DNA from: Opitutia bacterium UBA7397
GTDB lineage: Bacteria; Verrucomicrobiota; Verrucomicrobiia; Opitutales; UBA953
Direction of reading: 5' to 3'
Length of the DNA stretch: 14,200 bases
Assembly (NCBI GenBank): GCA_002470605.1
Contig: DKND01000070.1
Span: forward strand, 972 to 15,171
Both the position numbers and the translations under genes were made by a program. Each line of letters starts with the position of its first letter. Within the stretch, counting starts at the first letter, position 1. Of the stretch, positions 1-8,567 are shown one piece after another. The notes beneath the pieces were generated by a model. The model ran no database searches. It saw nothing but the letters and a program-made list of their open reading frames with translations, and was not told the origin of the DNA.

Positions 1-3000
1 TATTGGACCGGCGTCTGGGCCACGGGCGGAGTCGACAGTTCCAAGGTGCGCGATTGGAACGTGAAAGACCCGCACGAGACGCGGCTCTTCCTTGGCTGGT
101 TGACTTCACCCTCCGACATCGACGCCACGGAAACCGATATCGCGGATAAAACCAAGCTGCCGAACTACCTGCCCAACCATTTTAATTATGACGCGGCGAC
201 GGGTAAAGTCTCCACGACCATCACGACCGGACAAGACCTGATCAAAGGACTCGGCACCGCGGCGGCCGCCGAAGGCGATTTGGTGCCGCTTGTCTCGCGG
301 GGCACCGTCTCTTGGCCGGCCTCGGTTTCGACCCGCGCCGGGCAACAATACTACGGCGCCATCGACGCGCGTCCGATGCCCTTACCCGGCGGTCTCAGCG
401 TCACCGGACGTTACGCCTTCTGGATCGGCGACGAAGGTATCAAAGCCAAAGCCAATTTGCCCGACGCCTATGCCATGACCACGACCGGAACCGACCTCAA
501 AGGCCTCGAGGTCTGGGACAAAGGTTTCCGCGGCACCGCCGCCCAACGCAATGCAATCGAACTGATCGGGGGCGCTTCCGACGTCAATAAGACGGATATC
601 AAAAACAACACCCTCCCCGGCGGTTATAATTTTGAAAAATGGCGCAACGATGACATCACGGCCGCGACCGATTGGGACAGTTATAAATTACCCAAGGTCA
701 CGAAGAACGCCGAATTGGAAACTTGGGCGGCCAATATCGGCGGTACCGCGGCCGGCCAAGCGATGGCCGATGCGATAAAGATCCTCTGGCACGACGTCAC
801 CACGCTTTCGTTCTCCACGCTGACCGACACCTATAACGGCGGGATCAAGACCGACTTGTCCACGGCCTTCGAACTGCCTTACACCCTTTATCGCGGCGTC
901 GAAATGTATCCGCTGCAAAAGACCACCCGAGGCGTTTCCCCTGTTCTCAAACAGCCGTCTTTCTTCCATGGCGCCCAAGGCCCGACCGACTTGGATTTCA
1001 ACCGTCCCAACCTCCAAGATAAAATCGCGAGCAGCCCGGGCAACCTCATCAAAGCTTCGCCTCGTGCCTCCGAATGGGCGCCCCGCTGGACGCAGAGCGT
1101 CCTCGGCTCGCCGTTCAGCGACTTAAAAACCCGCAATGGCAGCGAAACCCCCGAACGCATGGGTTTCGTCTACGAAGCCCCGCTGCGCTCCGGCTTCTTC
1201 AATGCCGAACGGATCGCCGTCAATACCACGGCGATCCTCCAGCCTGCCGCCGTCACTTACTACGATTTGGCGCCATACAGCCTAAATAATGCCACGAGCG
1301 ACCTCAACAACCTGCAGGGGCGTATCGTCCGCGGGCCGACCTGGGATCTCTACCGCAACTACTACCGCATGTATAAACGCGAAGTGGAAGGCGTCGCCAA
1401 CGGTTCTACCACTCTACGCGGACAAGCGACGCCGACCGACGGTGACACTTTCGTCGCCCGCGGCGTCGAGCCCCTCAGCTACGCGAGCGGCGTGCGTAGT
1501 GTACCGCTCCAGAAAAGCGGTAACGTCGACACCACAGGACAACTTGCGGCGCCTAAACCGCTGAATGCGACCGGCCTCTCGCCCACCTCTGATAAACGGC
1601 CCGAAAACTATTATTACCCCAGCGGCGTACCGACTAATTATTTTTACCGGAATAACCTCAGCGACGGCACCGCCGGCCCAGACTTCCAAGCCGATAAACG
1701 CCTGCACTACGGTTTCGGAATGCCTATGTCCGTCGATGCGACGGCGAAAACTTATAAGTTTACCGACCATGTTAACTTCATGCGCTCCGGCATCGCCAGC
1801 CCCACCGCCACAACGGCCGCAACACTGGTCGACAGCAACTACGGCGGCGGCGGTGGCATGACCCAAGCGACGACGACGCGCCCTTGGCCAACCTCTCCGG
1901 CCTTGATGCCGAGCATCTTGCGCTTCTCGCTCATCTTCTCCGCCGTCCGGAATAACGAAGCTATGGGCATGTATGTCGACCCGGTCATCGTGGTCCATAA
2001 TCCCTACGATTGTGCGATTGAATTCGAAGGCATCGCGATGGAATCCAACGGGGCGAGCGTGCCGTATGTCTTCACCTTCAGCGCGACCAGCAAGCAATAT
2101 TACAGCAGCGAAGGGTTTTATGCCGACCTTCTTGTCTCTCCGTTCAAATTACCTTTTACCCAGCCGACCGCTATTAAGAGCTCCGTAGGTCCGGCTTTTA
2201 CCACGCTGATTCCCGCCGGATTCCAGACCGGTTATGTTTACGACATCACCAAGCAACCGTTCCCCTACTACGATGCTACCCATCCGGAACTTAGCACCAA
2301 TACGCTTCAACCTAAATTTGGCGGACCCATCATCCCTTTCCCTGCAAATTGGCCGACAGATCCAGCGTTACCCTATAAGGCAATGATCGGTGGCATCAAG
2401 CCAAGGACTTCCGTCGCCATAGGCGACGTCGTCATCGGCGAAGGCGACCAAGACAATCGCCAGTTCTCTTTCCGCATCGTCGCCGGCAGTAATGGCACCA
2501 CCAGCCCGACCAAGAAAGTCATTCGCCTGAAACCCGGTGAAATCCGCATCATCACCACCTCCAGCAACCCCGGAGCTCAGGCCTTTGGGAGCGACCGCAA
2601 GAATACCGTCATCGGGGGTGACATAGAAAAAATGTCCCTGCAAAGCAGGTCTTTTTATAAGATGACGCACTATGCCAACGTCTATAAACAACACCCTTCG
2701 ACCAAACAATACTTCCGCCTGGCCGACCTCACGCAAACCCAATGTTATAACTTCAGCTTCCAGCGGAATAAAGGCGGACCGCCGACGGTAGACTACGCTG
2801 CCTTCAGCGAACTCTGGGACCAAGTAAGAAACGCCCGCGTCATTCGCGATGCTTTCAACGGATGGAACGGGGAGATGACCGGGGCTCGTACCTACGTCAG
2901 CCATGGCAATGCCGGCGCCCCGCCCGTCGTACCGCCCGCCCTGCCGACAACCATTACCACTTACGGCCTGGATAATTTCGTGCCTACGACCGAGACCATC

Positions 3001-5736
3001 AAGGTTACGATGAAGAACGAGGGGTATCTTGGTTACCACAACTGCGTCTTGGATCGGCTACAAGACGATGATGACTTATCGCCTCTTTCCGTCGACCCGT
3101 CCAACCCCAACGCTTCACCGCTCTGGGGAACTATCGCCCCTGCCAACTGGGAAAAGAAAGTAGGCCGCACGCGCACGGGCAAGATTTCCATCGTCGGCAA
3201 TCAGGTCTGGAATTTCTACCTCATCAACAACAAGGACGCGGACGGTAAAGACCTGAATCCTAACCGTCGCTGGTTCGGCGCACCCGAAACCATCGTCGCC
3301 GGCACGACAAACCTTGCCGACGTAGCCGACGAGGGCAACGAAACGGCCCCTGGCTGGCACCTCGTAGATGAACCGCTCTTACTCAACCTGCAGGCCATGA
3401 CCGCCGGCTGGCCCATGTATGGCAACGGCAATCACGACTGGAATCTTATCGTGACGGCCCCAGCTCCATGGCAAAAATTTGCGGGAGGCACTCCCCCCAC
3501 CGCCAATTACCAAGTACTGTTTCCGGAAACTGCGGGGTCATTCCAGCAGCCAGAAGTTACCGGAAGCAAGAGTAATACGCTGAAACAAATCAACGCCCTG
3601 CAACTTGACCACGTCGCCGATGCACCCGGAAGCACCAAGATCGGTCTAGCTACGAGAACGTCTTACTTCATGATGGACCTGTTAGTGCGGGCCGCCGACA
3701 TGACCGAACAGACGAGCCCGCGCAGCACCACCTGGTATCCCCTTAATACCACGACCAACGGCTTTGAGGCAAATGGATATACCGTCGGAGCACTGGGAGA
3801 TCGTTTCAAGACGCAGACCGAGATGCTCAACGCACCCATGTCGCCCTTCTTCCTCAGCACCCGCGCCCAGCAAGCCCACCTGTTCGGTTACGACGGCAAA
3901 GCCCATTCGCCCCTCGGCTGGGTGCTCAGCCAACGCGGCCTGGATTCTTCGGGCTCTAATAAAACCCTCGATACCGACTCCTCGGGTGAACACGCCTTCT
4001 GGGGCAAAAGTGTCACGAACAACGGGCAGACGAATGTGATTCTTCACCCCCTGCCGCGCCGCCCCATGCTCTCGCTGGCTCAACTGGGCTCCGTACCCTT
4101 CGCTCAAGTTAATACCGATCCCGACCTGACCGTTGGCTCCTCTTTCGCTAACCCCGGCATCGCCGACCTGACCGAGATCACCGATTGGCCTGGGCCTAAA
4201 ACCCTTAGCACCGAAGAGGCCGCCCTTCAAGGCAGCTACGCCGGCGATAAGGTCACCATCCCTGAACAAGGCTATGTAGCCAAAACCATGGGTATCCGGA
4301 CGGTGCGCAACCGCTCGAACGTCCGCACGGATCATGCTTTCGCCGCCAACCTGGCGCTCTGGGATACGTTCTACTTCAGCGGCCTCAACCTCGCGACTTC
4401 TTCTTACTCTCCGGGTAACACACTTGCCGCCGACTTGGCGACCGAACCTGCCGTGAAAACCTTGCAGGATAAAGCGCTCACGACCTTGGGCGTCACTGGA
4501 TCCATCGATTTTAGCAGCCTCAAGACTGCTCTCAACAACGGTAAGAAAATCTTGGCGAATAAACGCGTGACCTACGCGGCGGACGGCAAAGATGCGCCGA
4601 CCCTCAGCGTGGCCGATAACATGGCGCCGAATCAGTTCCCCCACCCCGCCTACCTCGGACGCAATGCGCTTTACGATGGCCGCTTCAACGTTAATTCCAC
4701 CTCCAAGGCCGCCTGGAAAGCTGTCCTTGGCGGCCTACGTGGTATGACGATTTCTGGAGCATCCAGCTCCAGCGGCACGGCGTTGACTCGCTTCGCCAGC
4801 GCCTTTGACCCGTCCGGGCCGAACGGAAAAACGACGCCGTGGAATAGTTACCGCGAGCTTTCCGATGTCGAAATCGACACCCTCGCTGAAAAAGTCGTGA
4901 TCGAAGTGCGCCGCCGCGGCCCCTTCATGTCGCTCGGCGATTTCGTCAACCGCCGACTCCTCGGGCAGACGAACTCTACCTTCAGCCCGAACGGCTCCCC
5001 AGCTTATTCCTGGACCGATAATTTCTCGCTCAAAGGCGCCCTCCAAGCGGCGATTGATGCGGCCAACATTAATAAAGACGCTATCGTCGCAGCCGGCGGC
5101 ACCTACTCGCGACCTGCTTCAGTGCTGGCCGTCATCGACCCCAACGGGCCTGAGTCGATCAATTATGGCGATAAAACCTACACCTTTCAGTCTAGCGCCT
5201 ATGAATCAAAAGGAGCTTTGATTATCCCCAATAATCGCTTCCCCTCATTAAGAGCCATGAGCGAAACAAATAACCATGCCAAGGCGATCGCAGGCCTCGG
5301 CGCTCCGGGCATCGTGACGCAGATGGACGTCCTTAACTCCGTGGGCCCGAACCTCACGCCCCGCTCCGACACTTTCGTGGTCCGAGCTTTTGGCGAAGCC
5401 CTCGACAACGCCGGCGCTTCGATCGGTAAAGCCTGGGTCGAAATCGTGGTCCAACGGACCGCGGAATATTTCGACCAGACTCCACCGAAACTCACCACCG
5501 ACTTCGACCCGGCCAAAGATGAGGTCAATCGCCGCAAGCTCAGCTATCGCACGATCTCGCAGTCGAATACCACGGCCTACGACAAGGTGCCCATTCTGGA
5601 TCAGTATGAACCCATCACGGCCAGCACAAGCAGCGGCGTCGTGACGCCTAAGGCTGATACCGCGAATCTCAATCGACTCTTTGGCCGACGCTTCAAGACC
5701 ACCTCGCTGCGCTGGCTCAACGCTTCCGAACTCTAA
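1..5736 (+). CDS. Verru_Chthon cassette protein A-like large protein, 5' end outside the window
   Basis: The frame is open from base 1 (it begins YWTGVWATGG) to a TAA at 5734-5736, giving about 1,911 visible residues. A GTG at 46 is only an internal codon; the true start lies upstream of the window. I recognise the protein by motifs I associate with the Verru_Chthon cassette protein A family: the N-terminal YWTGVW...FLGWLTSP stretch, RYAFWIGDEG at residues 137-146, RGPFMSLGDFVNRRLL at about 1639-1654, and a C-terminal RSDTFVVRAFGEA...WVEIVVQR block near nt 5362-5457. The family is described from verrucomicrobial gene cassettes whose members often carry pilin-like N-termini; any such segment here would be upstream. 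The two C-terminal motifs resemble the C-terminal part of GspK/PulK-type pseudopilins, which is my inference. The visible part is Thr/Asn/Gly-rich with no membrane segment seen. The biochemical role is unknown. The next gene starts 5 nt after the stop. Confidence 0.8.
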   Translation, partial: YWTGVWATGGVDSSKVRDWNVKDPHETRLFLGWLTSPSDIDATETDIADKTKLPNYLPNHFNYDAATGKVSTTITTGQDLIKGLGTAAAAEGDLVPLVSRGTVSWPASVSTRAGQQYYGAIDARPMPLPGGLSVTGRYAFWIGDEGIKAKANLPDAYAMTTTGTDLKGLEVWDKGFRGTAAQRNAIELIGGASDVNKTDIKNNTLPGGYNFEKWRNDDITAATDWDSYKLPKVTKNAELETWAANIGGTAAGQAMADAIKILWHDVTTLSFSTLTDTYNGGIKTDLSTAFELPYTLYRGVEMYPLQKTTRGVSPVLKQPSFFHGAQGPTDLDFNRPNLQDKIASSPGNLIKASPRASEWAPRWTQSVLGSPFSDLKTRNGSETPERMGFVYEAPLRSGFFNAERIAVNTTAILQPAAVTYYDLAPYSLNNATSDLNNLQGRIVRGPTWDLYRNYYRMYKREVEGVANGSTTLRGQATPTDGDTFVARGVEPLSYASGVRSVPLQKSGNVDTTGQLAAPKPLNATGLSPTSDKRPENYYYPSGVPTNYFYRNNLSDGTAGPDFQADKRLHYGFGMPMSVDATAKTYKFTDHVNFMRSGIASPTATTAATLVDSNYGGGGGMTQATTTRPWPTSPALMPSILRFSLIFSAVRNNEAMGMYVDPVIVVHNPYDCAIEFEGIAMESNGASVPYVFTFSATSKQYYSSEGFYADLLVSPFKLPFTQPTAIKSSVGPAFTTLIPAGFQTGYVYDITKQPFPYYDATHPELSTNTLQPKFGGPIIPFPANWPTDPALPYKAMIGGIKPRTSVAIGDVVIGEGDQDNRQFSFRIVAGSNGTTSPTKKVIRLKPGEIRIITTSSNPGAQAFGSDRKNTVIGGDIEKMSLQSRSFYKMTHYANVYKQHPSTKQYFRLADLTQTQCYNFSFQRNKGGPPTVDYAAFSELWDQVRNARVIRDAFNGWNGEMTGARTYVSHGNAGAPPVVPPALPTTITTYGLDNFVPTTETIKVTMKNEGYLGYHNCVLDRLQDDDDLSPLSVDPSNPNASPLWGTIAPANWEKKVGRTRTGKISIVGNQVWNFYLINNKDADGKDLNPNRRWFGAPETIVAGTTNLADVADEGNETAPGWHLVDEPLLLNLQAMTAGWPMYGNGNHDWNLIVTAPAPWQKFAGGTPPTANYQVLFPETAGSFQQPEVTGSKSNTLKQINALQLDHVADAPGSTKIGLATRTSYFMMDLLVRAADMTEQTSPRSTTWYPLNTTTNGFEANGYTVGALGDRFKTQTEMLNAPMSPFFLSTRAQQAHLFGYDGKAHSPLGWVLSQRGLDSSGSNKTLDTDSSGEHAFWGKSVTNNGQTNVILHPLPRRPMLSLAQLGSVPFAQVNTDPDLTVGSSFANPGIADLTEITDWPGPKTLSTEEAALQGSYAGDKVTIPEQGYVAKTMGIRTVRNRSNVRTDHAFAANLALWDTFYFSGLNLATSSYSPGNTLAADLATEPAVKTLQDKALTTLGVTGSIDFSSLKTALNNGKKILANKRVTYAADGKDAPTLSVADNMAPNQFPHPAYLGRNALYDGRFNVNSTSKAAWKAVLGGLRGMTISGASSSSGTALTRFASAFDPSGPNGKTTPWNSYRELSDVEIDTLAEKVVIEVRRRGPFMSLGDFVNRRLLGQTNSTFSPNGSPAYSWTDNFSLKGALQAAIDAANINKDAIVAAGGTYSRPASVLAVIDPNGPESINYGDKTYTFQSSAYESKGALIIPNNRFPSLRAMSETNNHAKAIAGLGAPGIVTQMDVLNSVGPNLTPRSDTFVVRAFGEALDNAGASIGKAWVEIVVQRTAEYFDQTPPKLTTDFDPAKDEVNRRKLSYRTISQSNTTAYDKVPILDQYEPITASTSSGVVTPKADTANLNRLFGRRFKTTSLRWLNASEL

Positions 5737-5741
5737 GTCCG

Positions 5742-6557
5742 ATGTCCCTCCTTCGCTCCTTGGGCGGGTGCTTGATCGGCACGCTCATCACCCTGACGGC
5801 TGCCGTGGAGAAGCCACCAGAAAGAGACTGCACGCTGCGCTTGTCGTGGTGGGCCGTTCCGGAAAAAGAATATGTGCTCTACCTGCTGAACGACAAGGAA
5901 GCCATCCCCCTTGATCTCGCCCGTCTCTCGGTCAGCCAGGCCATCCCCTACAAAGGGAAGGCCGAGGTGGTCATCGCCCAGAAAGAAATTAGTAAGGAAT
6001 TGGATAAAAACGGGAAGCCGAAAGAAACCTGGATTCCCTATGCCACCTTCAAATTGAAAGCCGAAGACGTCGATGTCGCGGTCTTCTTGTTGCCCGAAGA
6101 AGGCAAGGACACCGCCAAAGCCAAGAGCTTGGACCTAAATCCCACGACCTTTCCTTATGGCTCCGTGATGATCGTCAACTACACCCAAGGAAAGGTTGCC
6201 TGCAATTTAGGCGGTGGGGTCTTTTTTGCCGAGTCAGGAGAGCTCGCTCATTCCCCCAAGGTGTTCACTGAACAAACGGCGACGCCCTTCGCCCTCGCCG
6301 TGCTCGAAGCCAACGGTGGACAGCACTCGCTGCGCTCGGCTCAAATTTTGATGAATGAAAAGGTTCGCTTCCTCTACATCCTGCTCGAGGTCGCGGCGGA
6401 AAATGCTTCCGAACGCTACCAGGTCCGGAGTCTCGCCGATTTCAATCGTCAACCGGCCGTACCCACCCCCAATCCGGCGGGTAAAACTGGCCAAGATAAG
6501 AAAACTGGCGGCAGCACTGATAAGAAGATGCCGCCTAAGGATTCGGCCAAGAAATAA
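5742..6557 (+). CDS. Secreted protein of unknown function (first of two paralogues)
   Basis: This 271-residue protein is not from a family I can name. Residues 7-21 (LGGCLIGTLITLTAA) form a short hydrophobic segment after an Arg, consistent with a Sec signal peptide. The Cys at residue 10 sits too close to the N-terminus to be a convincing lipobox. The mature part looks beta-rich. Residues 137-146 read FPYGSVMIVN, followed by a Cys and GGG, and VRSLADFNRQP lies at 228-238. The last 30 or so residues are rich in Lys, Gly and Pro and probably disordered. The FP(Y/W)GS...N and SLAD(F/Y) motifs recur in the same order in the next gene, so the two look like a diverged tandem duplication. The ATG is 5 nt after the upstream stop, so co-transcription and translational coupling with the cassette A-like gene are likely. 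No Shine-Dalgarno sequence precedes the start. Confidence 0.8.
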   Translation: MSLLRSLGGCLIGTLITLTAAVEKPPERDCTLRLSWWAVPEKEYVLYLLNDKEAIPLDLARLSVSQAIPYKGKAEVVIAQKEISKELDKNGKPKETWIPYATFKLKAEDVDVAVFLLPEEGKDTAKAKSLDLNPTTFPYGSVMIVNYTQGKVACNLGGGVFFAESGELAHSPKVFTEQTATPFALAVLEANGGQHSLRSAQILMNEKVRFLYILLEVAAENASERYQVRSLADFNRQPAVPTPNPAGKTGQDKKTGGSTDKKMPPKDSAKK

Positions 6558-6581
6558 TCTTCAGACCTCACACCCTTACCT

Positions 6582-7331
6582 ATGCGCTTCTTTTCGTCCG
6601 TCTTTCCGTTGGTCGCCCTGCTGACGGCATTCAATCTTAGCCCGACGGCGCAAGCCCAAGCCGAAACGACCCCACCGACCAGCGGCGACACCGTCACCAT
6701 TCAAGCGAGCTGGATTCATCTGCCCGCCGGCAAAGTTGAATTAGTCAGCCAACCGAAAAATCAGACCACGCCCTGCGAGGCCGGCAATGGCATCATCTTA
6801 GGCGGCACCGAGGTGCCGCGCGGAAACTCGTTTGAGGTTAATATCTTAAAGAAAAGCGGCAAGGGCGTGAAGGTAGCGACCCTCACCGTCCCCGAACAAG
6901 GCAAACGTTTCATCTTGGTCCTCCAAGGCGAATCGGCCGCAGCAACCCGCGCCTGGCTCATCCCTGGAGATCTCCAGGCTTTTCCTTGGGGAAGCGCTTT
7001 CTTTATTAATCAATCCAGCCATACGCTCCGCTGCTCACTCGATGGCCGCTCCTGCGAAATCGAACCCGGCGCTTTTAAACTCAACCCCTTTGTGGCGAGC
7101 GGAGAAAACAAGACTTACCACTATTTGATCGAATATAAGAAAGACGGTAAATGGACAACCGACTGCTCGACCCAGACCGTGCTGGGGACCACCCGTCGGT
7201 TCATCTTCAGCATCGGGCCAGACGATCCTTCGCAGTCCCAACTTTATAAGACTTCACTGGCTGATTACCGCCACGACCCCCTGCCACCGGCTACAGAAGC
7301 GAAGCCGCCGGAGAGTCAGCCAGCCAAGTGA
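6582..7331 (+). CDS. Secreted protein of unknown function (second of two paralogues)
   Basis: This 249-residue protein has a clear Sec signal peptide: MRFF, a hydrophobic core at about residues 7-19, and an AQA cleavage motif ending near residue 25 or 27. The mature part includes FPWGSAFFIN at 134-143, a Cys pair at 151 and 158 (CSLDGRSC), and TSLADYRHDPLPP near the C-terminus, before a Pro-rich tail. The FPWGS...N and SLADY motifs match those of the preceding gene in order and spacing, which supports paralogy, but overall similarity looks low. It follows that gene by 24 nt and belongs to the same putative operon. Its start is preceded by CTTACCT rather than a Shine-Dalgarno sequence. Its last 41 bp overlap the 3' end of pgl on the other strand, and no plus-strand terminator hairpin with a T-run follows. 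Likely periplasmic or surface-associated; function unknown. Confidence 0.8.
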   Translation: MRFFSSVFPLVALLTAFNLSPTAQAQAETTPPTSGDTVTIQASWIHLPAGKVELVSQPKNQTTPCEAGNGIILGGTEVPRGNSFEVNILKKSGKGVKVATLTVPEQGKRFILVLQGESAAATRAWLIPGDLQAFPWGSAFFINQSSHTLRCSLDGRSCEIEPGAFKLNPFVASGENKTYHYLIEYKKDGKWTTDCSTQTVLGTTRRFIFSIGPDDPSQSQLYKTSLADYRHDPLPPATEAKPPESQPAK

Positions 7332-8010
7332 CCCGCGAGGCGAGCGGACGGAGCAACTGTCCGGGATAATTCGCTGGATCATAATCGCCGCAGGCGACGG
7401 CCCGTAACGCCGGGGCTTTGCCTTGGCCATTTACCAGGACGACGATCGCACCGCACTGGGCGAGACCAGCGACCGAAATCGTCAGCCTCCAACCGCGCCC
7501 GGGCCATTCGGTGGCCACAAAGCGCGGGCCGCTTGTCAGCCCGATCAACGGACACTGCGGCCAAAGTGAGGCGATGTGACTATCGTCGCCCAAACCGAGC
7601 ACACAGAGGTCATAGGCCTTGCGCGGCGAACGCCGCGACCAATCCTCCTCATAAGCCGCCGCCGCGGCGGCAGGCGCAAGCGCAACCGGCCAAGGGAAGC
7701 GACGTTCCGACGGAACACCGAGCGCATCCAACAGACCACGGATGGCGTGCCCAAAATTCGAATCATCCGAGGCCAAAGGAACGCAGCGCTCATCGCTGAC
7801 GTGCCAGTCGACATTCTTGAGCGTCAGTGCGGTCAGGGCCTGGGTGGCCACAGCCCAAGCATAGAAAGCCTTGGGCGTGGAGCCGCCGCTCAAGGCGACG
7901 CTGGCCGGGCCCTTCTCGGCCAAGGCATTGATCCGGGCGGCCAGCTCGGCGAAGGATTCATCGCGGGTAAGGACTTGCACCGTTCCAGCGGAGGTGAGCA
8001 GCGATGACAT
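7291..8010 (-). CDS. pgl: 6-phosphogluconolactonase
   Basis: The 239-residue product fits the DevB/Pgl type of 6-phosphogluconolactonase, which hydrolyses 6-phosphogluconolactone to 6-phosphogluconate in the cytosolic oxidative pentose phosphate pathway. Family motifs appear in order: the phosphate-binding loop LSGGSTPKAFY (residues 40-50), VDWHVSDERCVPLASDDSNF (67-86), LGLGDDSHIASLWP (138-151) with the expected catalytic His145, VNGQGKAPAL late in the chain, and a closing VTWLAD. The usual DGH is DSH here, a mild deviation beside the catalytic His. Length is normal for the family. The ATG at 8010 is preceded by TTTACCT with no Shine-Dalgarno sequence. The stop lies inside the 3' end of the convergent cassette gene. 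zwf and gnd are not in the window, so this looks like a free-standing pgl. Codon use resembles the neighbours. Confidence 0.93.
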   Translation of the reverse strand: MSSLLTSAGTVQVLTRDESFAELAARINALAEKGPASVALSGGSTPKAFYAWAVATQALTALTLKNVDWHVSDERCVPLASDDSNFGHAIRGLLDALGVPSERRFPWPVALAPAAAAAAYEEDWSRRSPRKAYDLCVLGLGDDSHIASLWPQCPLIGLTSGPRFVATEWPGRGWRLTISVAGLAQCGAIVVLVNGQGKAPALRAVACGDYDPANYPGQLLRPLASRVTWLADSPAASLL

Positions 8011-8067
8011 AGGTAAAAATTGAGGCAGGAAAGGAACCGAGGCAACTTTGCATCTTTTGGATCGAGA

Positions 8068-8184
8068 GGTAGGGGCGCCACTGCGTGGCGTCCGTTCGCA
8101 GTGCGAGATGCAATGAGACGAGCAAGCTATCCCGATCCTACAAATTCTGTTCGCCCACGGACGCGACGCAGTCGCGCCCCTACC
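8068..8184. repeat. REPIN-like element, copy 1
   Basis: Two 27-bp arms (8068-8094 and 8158-8184) are inverted repeats of each other with two differences, and enclose a 63-bp core. Each arm folds alone: the left as CGCCAC-TGC-GTGGCG, the right as CGCGAC-GCA-GTCGCG. The ends read GGTAGGGG and CCCCTACC. With the preceding base, 118 bp are repeated at 8567-8684 with only two adjacent mismatches (8099-8100). Confidence 0.9.
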
Positions 8185-8236
8185 TTCGATGACCTTTGCC
8201 CACGGAGGCGACGCAGTCGCGCCCTCCTTGCCTTGT

Positions 8237-8292
8237 GGTAGGGCTGACCACCCTTGGTCAGCCGCGGTTGAGTGAGGCCGCTCAACCCTACC
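8237..8292. repeat. GGTAGGG...CCCTACC double-hairpin element, copy 1
   Basis: This 56-bp element has inverted GGTAGGG/CCCTACC ends. Its left arm folds as CTGACCA-CCCT-TGGTCAG. Its right arm folds through GGTTGAG/CTCAACC with an 8-nt loop. The two hairpins differ in sequence but share the same head. A diverged second copy lies at 8498-8554. Confidence 0.8.
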
Positions 8293-8305
8293 TAAGATGC
8301 AACTA

Positions 8306-8331
8306 GGTCAGCACGCAGTGCTGTCCCTACC
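8306..8331 (-). repeat. Solitary REP-like unit
   Basis: Read on the minus strand, this unit is GGTAGGGA followed by the perfect hairpin CAGCAC-TGC-GTGCTG. It has the same head and the same TGC loop as the paired units, but no obvious partner in inverted orientation. Confidence 0.7.
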
Positions 8332-8413
8332 TCAAGACAAGAGCCGGCTACCCATCGCGTCCACCTTTGCAGCTTCATCACGATGCATCCCGTTCGCCGA
8401 ATGGTGAAAGCTA

Positions 8414-8476
8414 GGTAGGGGCGAGGCTACGCCGCGCCCATGCGACATCAGGGCATGACGTAGTCCTGCCCCTACC
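8414..8476. repeat. REPIN-like element of a second sequence subtype
   Basis: This 63-bp element begins GGTAGGGG and ends CCCCTACC. The left arm folds as GCGAGGC-TAC-GCCGCGC with one mismatch. The right arm, read on the minus strand, folds as GGCAGGAC-TAC-GTCATGCC with one mismatch. Both loops are TAC, unlike the TGC loops of the 118-bp element. Confidence 0.7.
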
Positions 8477-8497
8477 CTCGGCCACCCTGCGGCGGCC

Positions 8498-8554
8498 GGA
8501 TAGGACTGACCACCCTTGGTCAGCCGCGGTTGAGCGAGGGCGCTCAACCCTACC
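8498..8554. repeat. GGTAGGG...CCCTACC double-hairpin element, diverged copy 2
   Basis: This copy of the 8237-8292 element has a degraded left head (GGATAGGA) but an intact ACTGACCA-CCCT-TGGTCAG hairpin, and a right arm with GGTTGAG/CTCAACC around an altered loop (CGAGGGCG). The right CCCTACC end is intact. Confidence 0.75.
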
Positions 8555-8567
8555 TCAAGCATCTTTA

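Noticed and set aside
3682..4644. Minus-strand open frame of 320 codons
   Set aside because: It is antisense to the cassette A-like gene, Arg/Gly-rich in the way of shadow frames, and has no recognisable domain.
5742..5801. Lipoprotein signal in the first secreted protein (LGGC)
   Set aside because: The Cys is at residue 10 with no hydrophobic stretch long enough before it; an ordinary Sec signal fits better.
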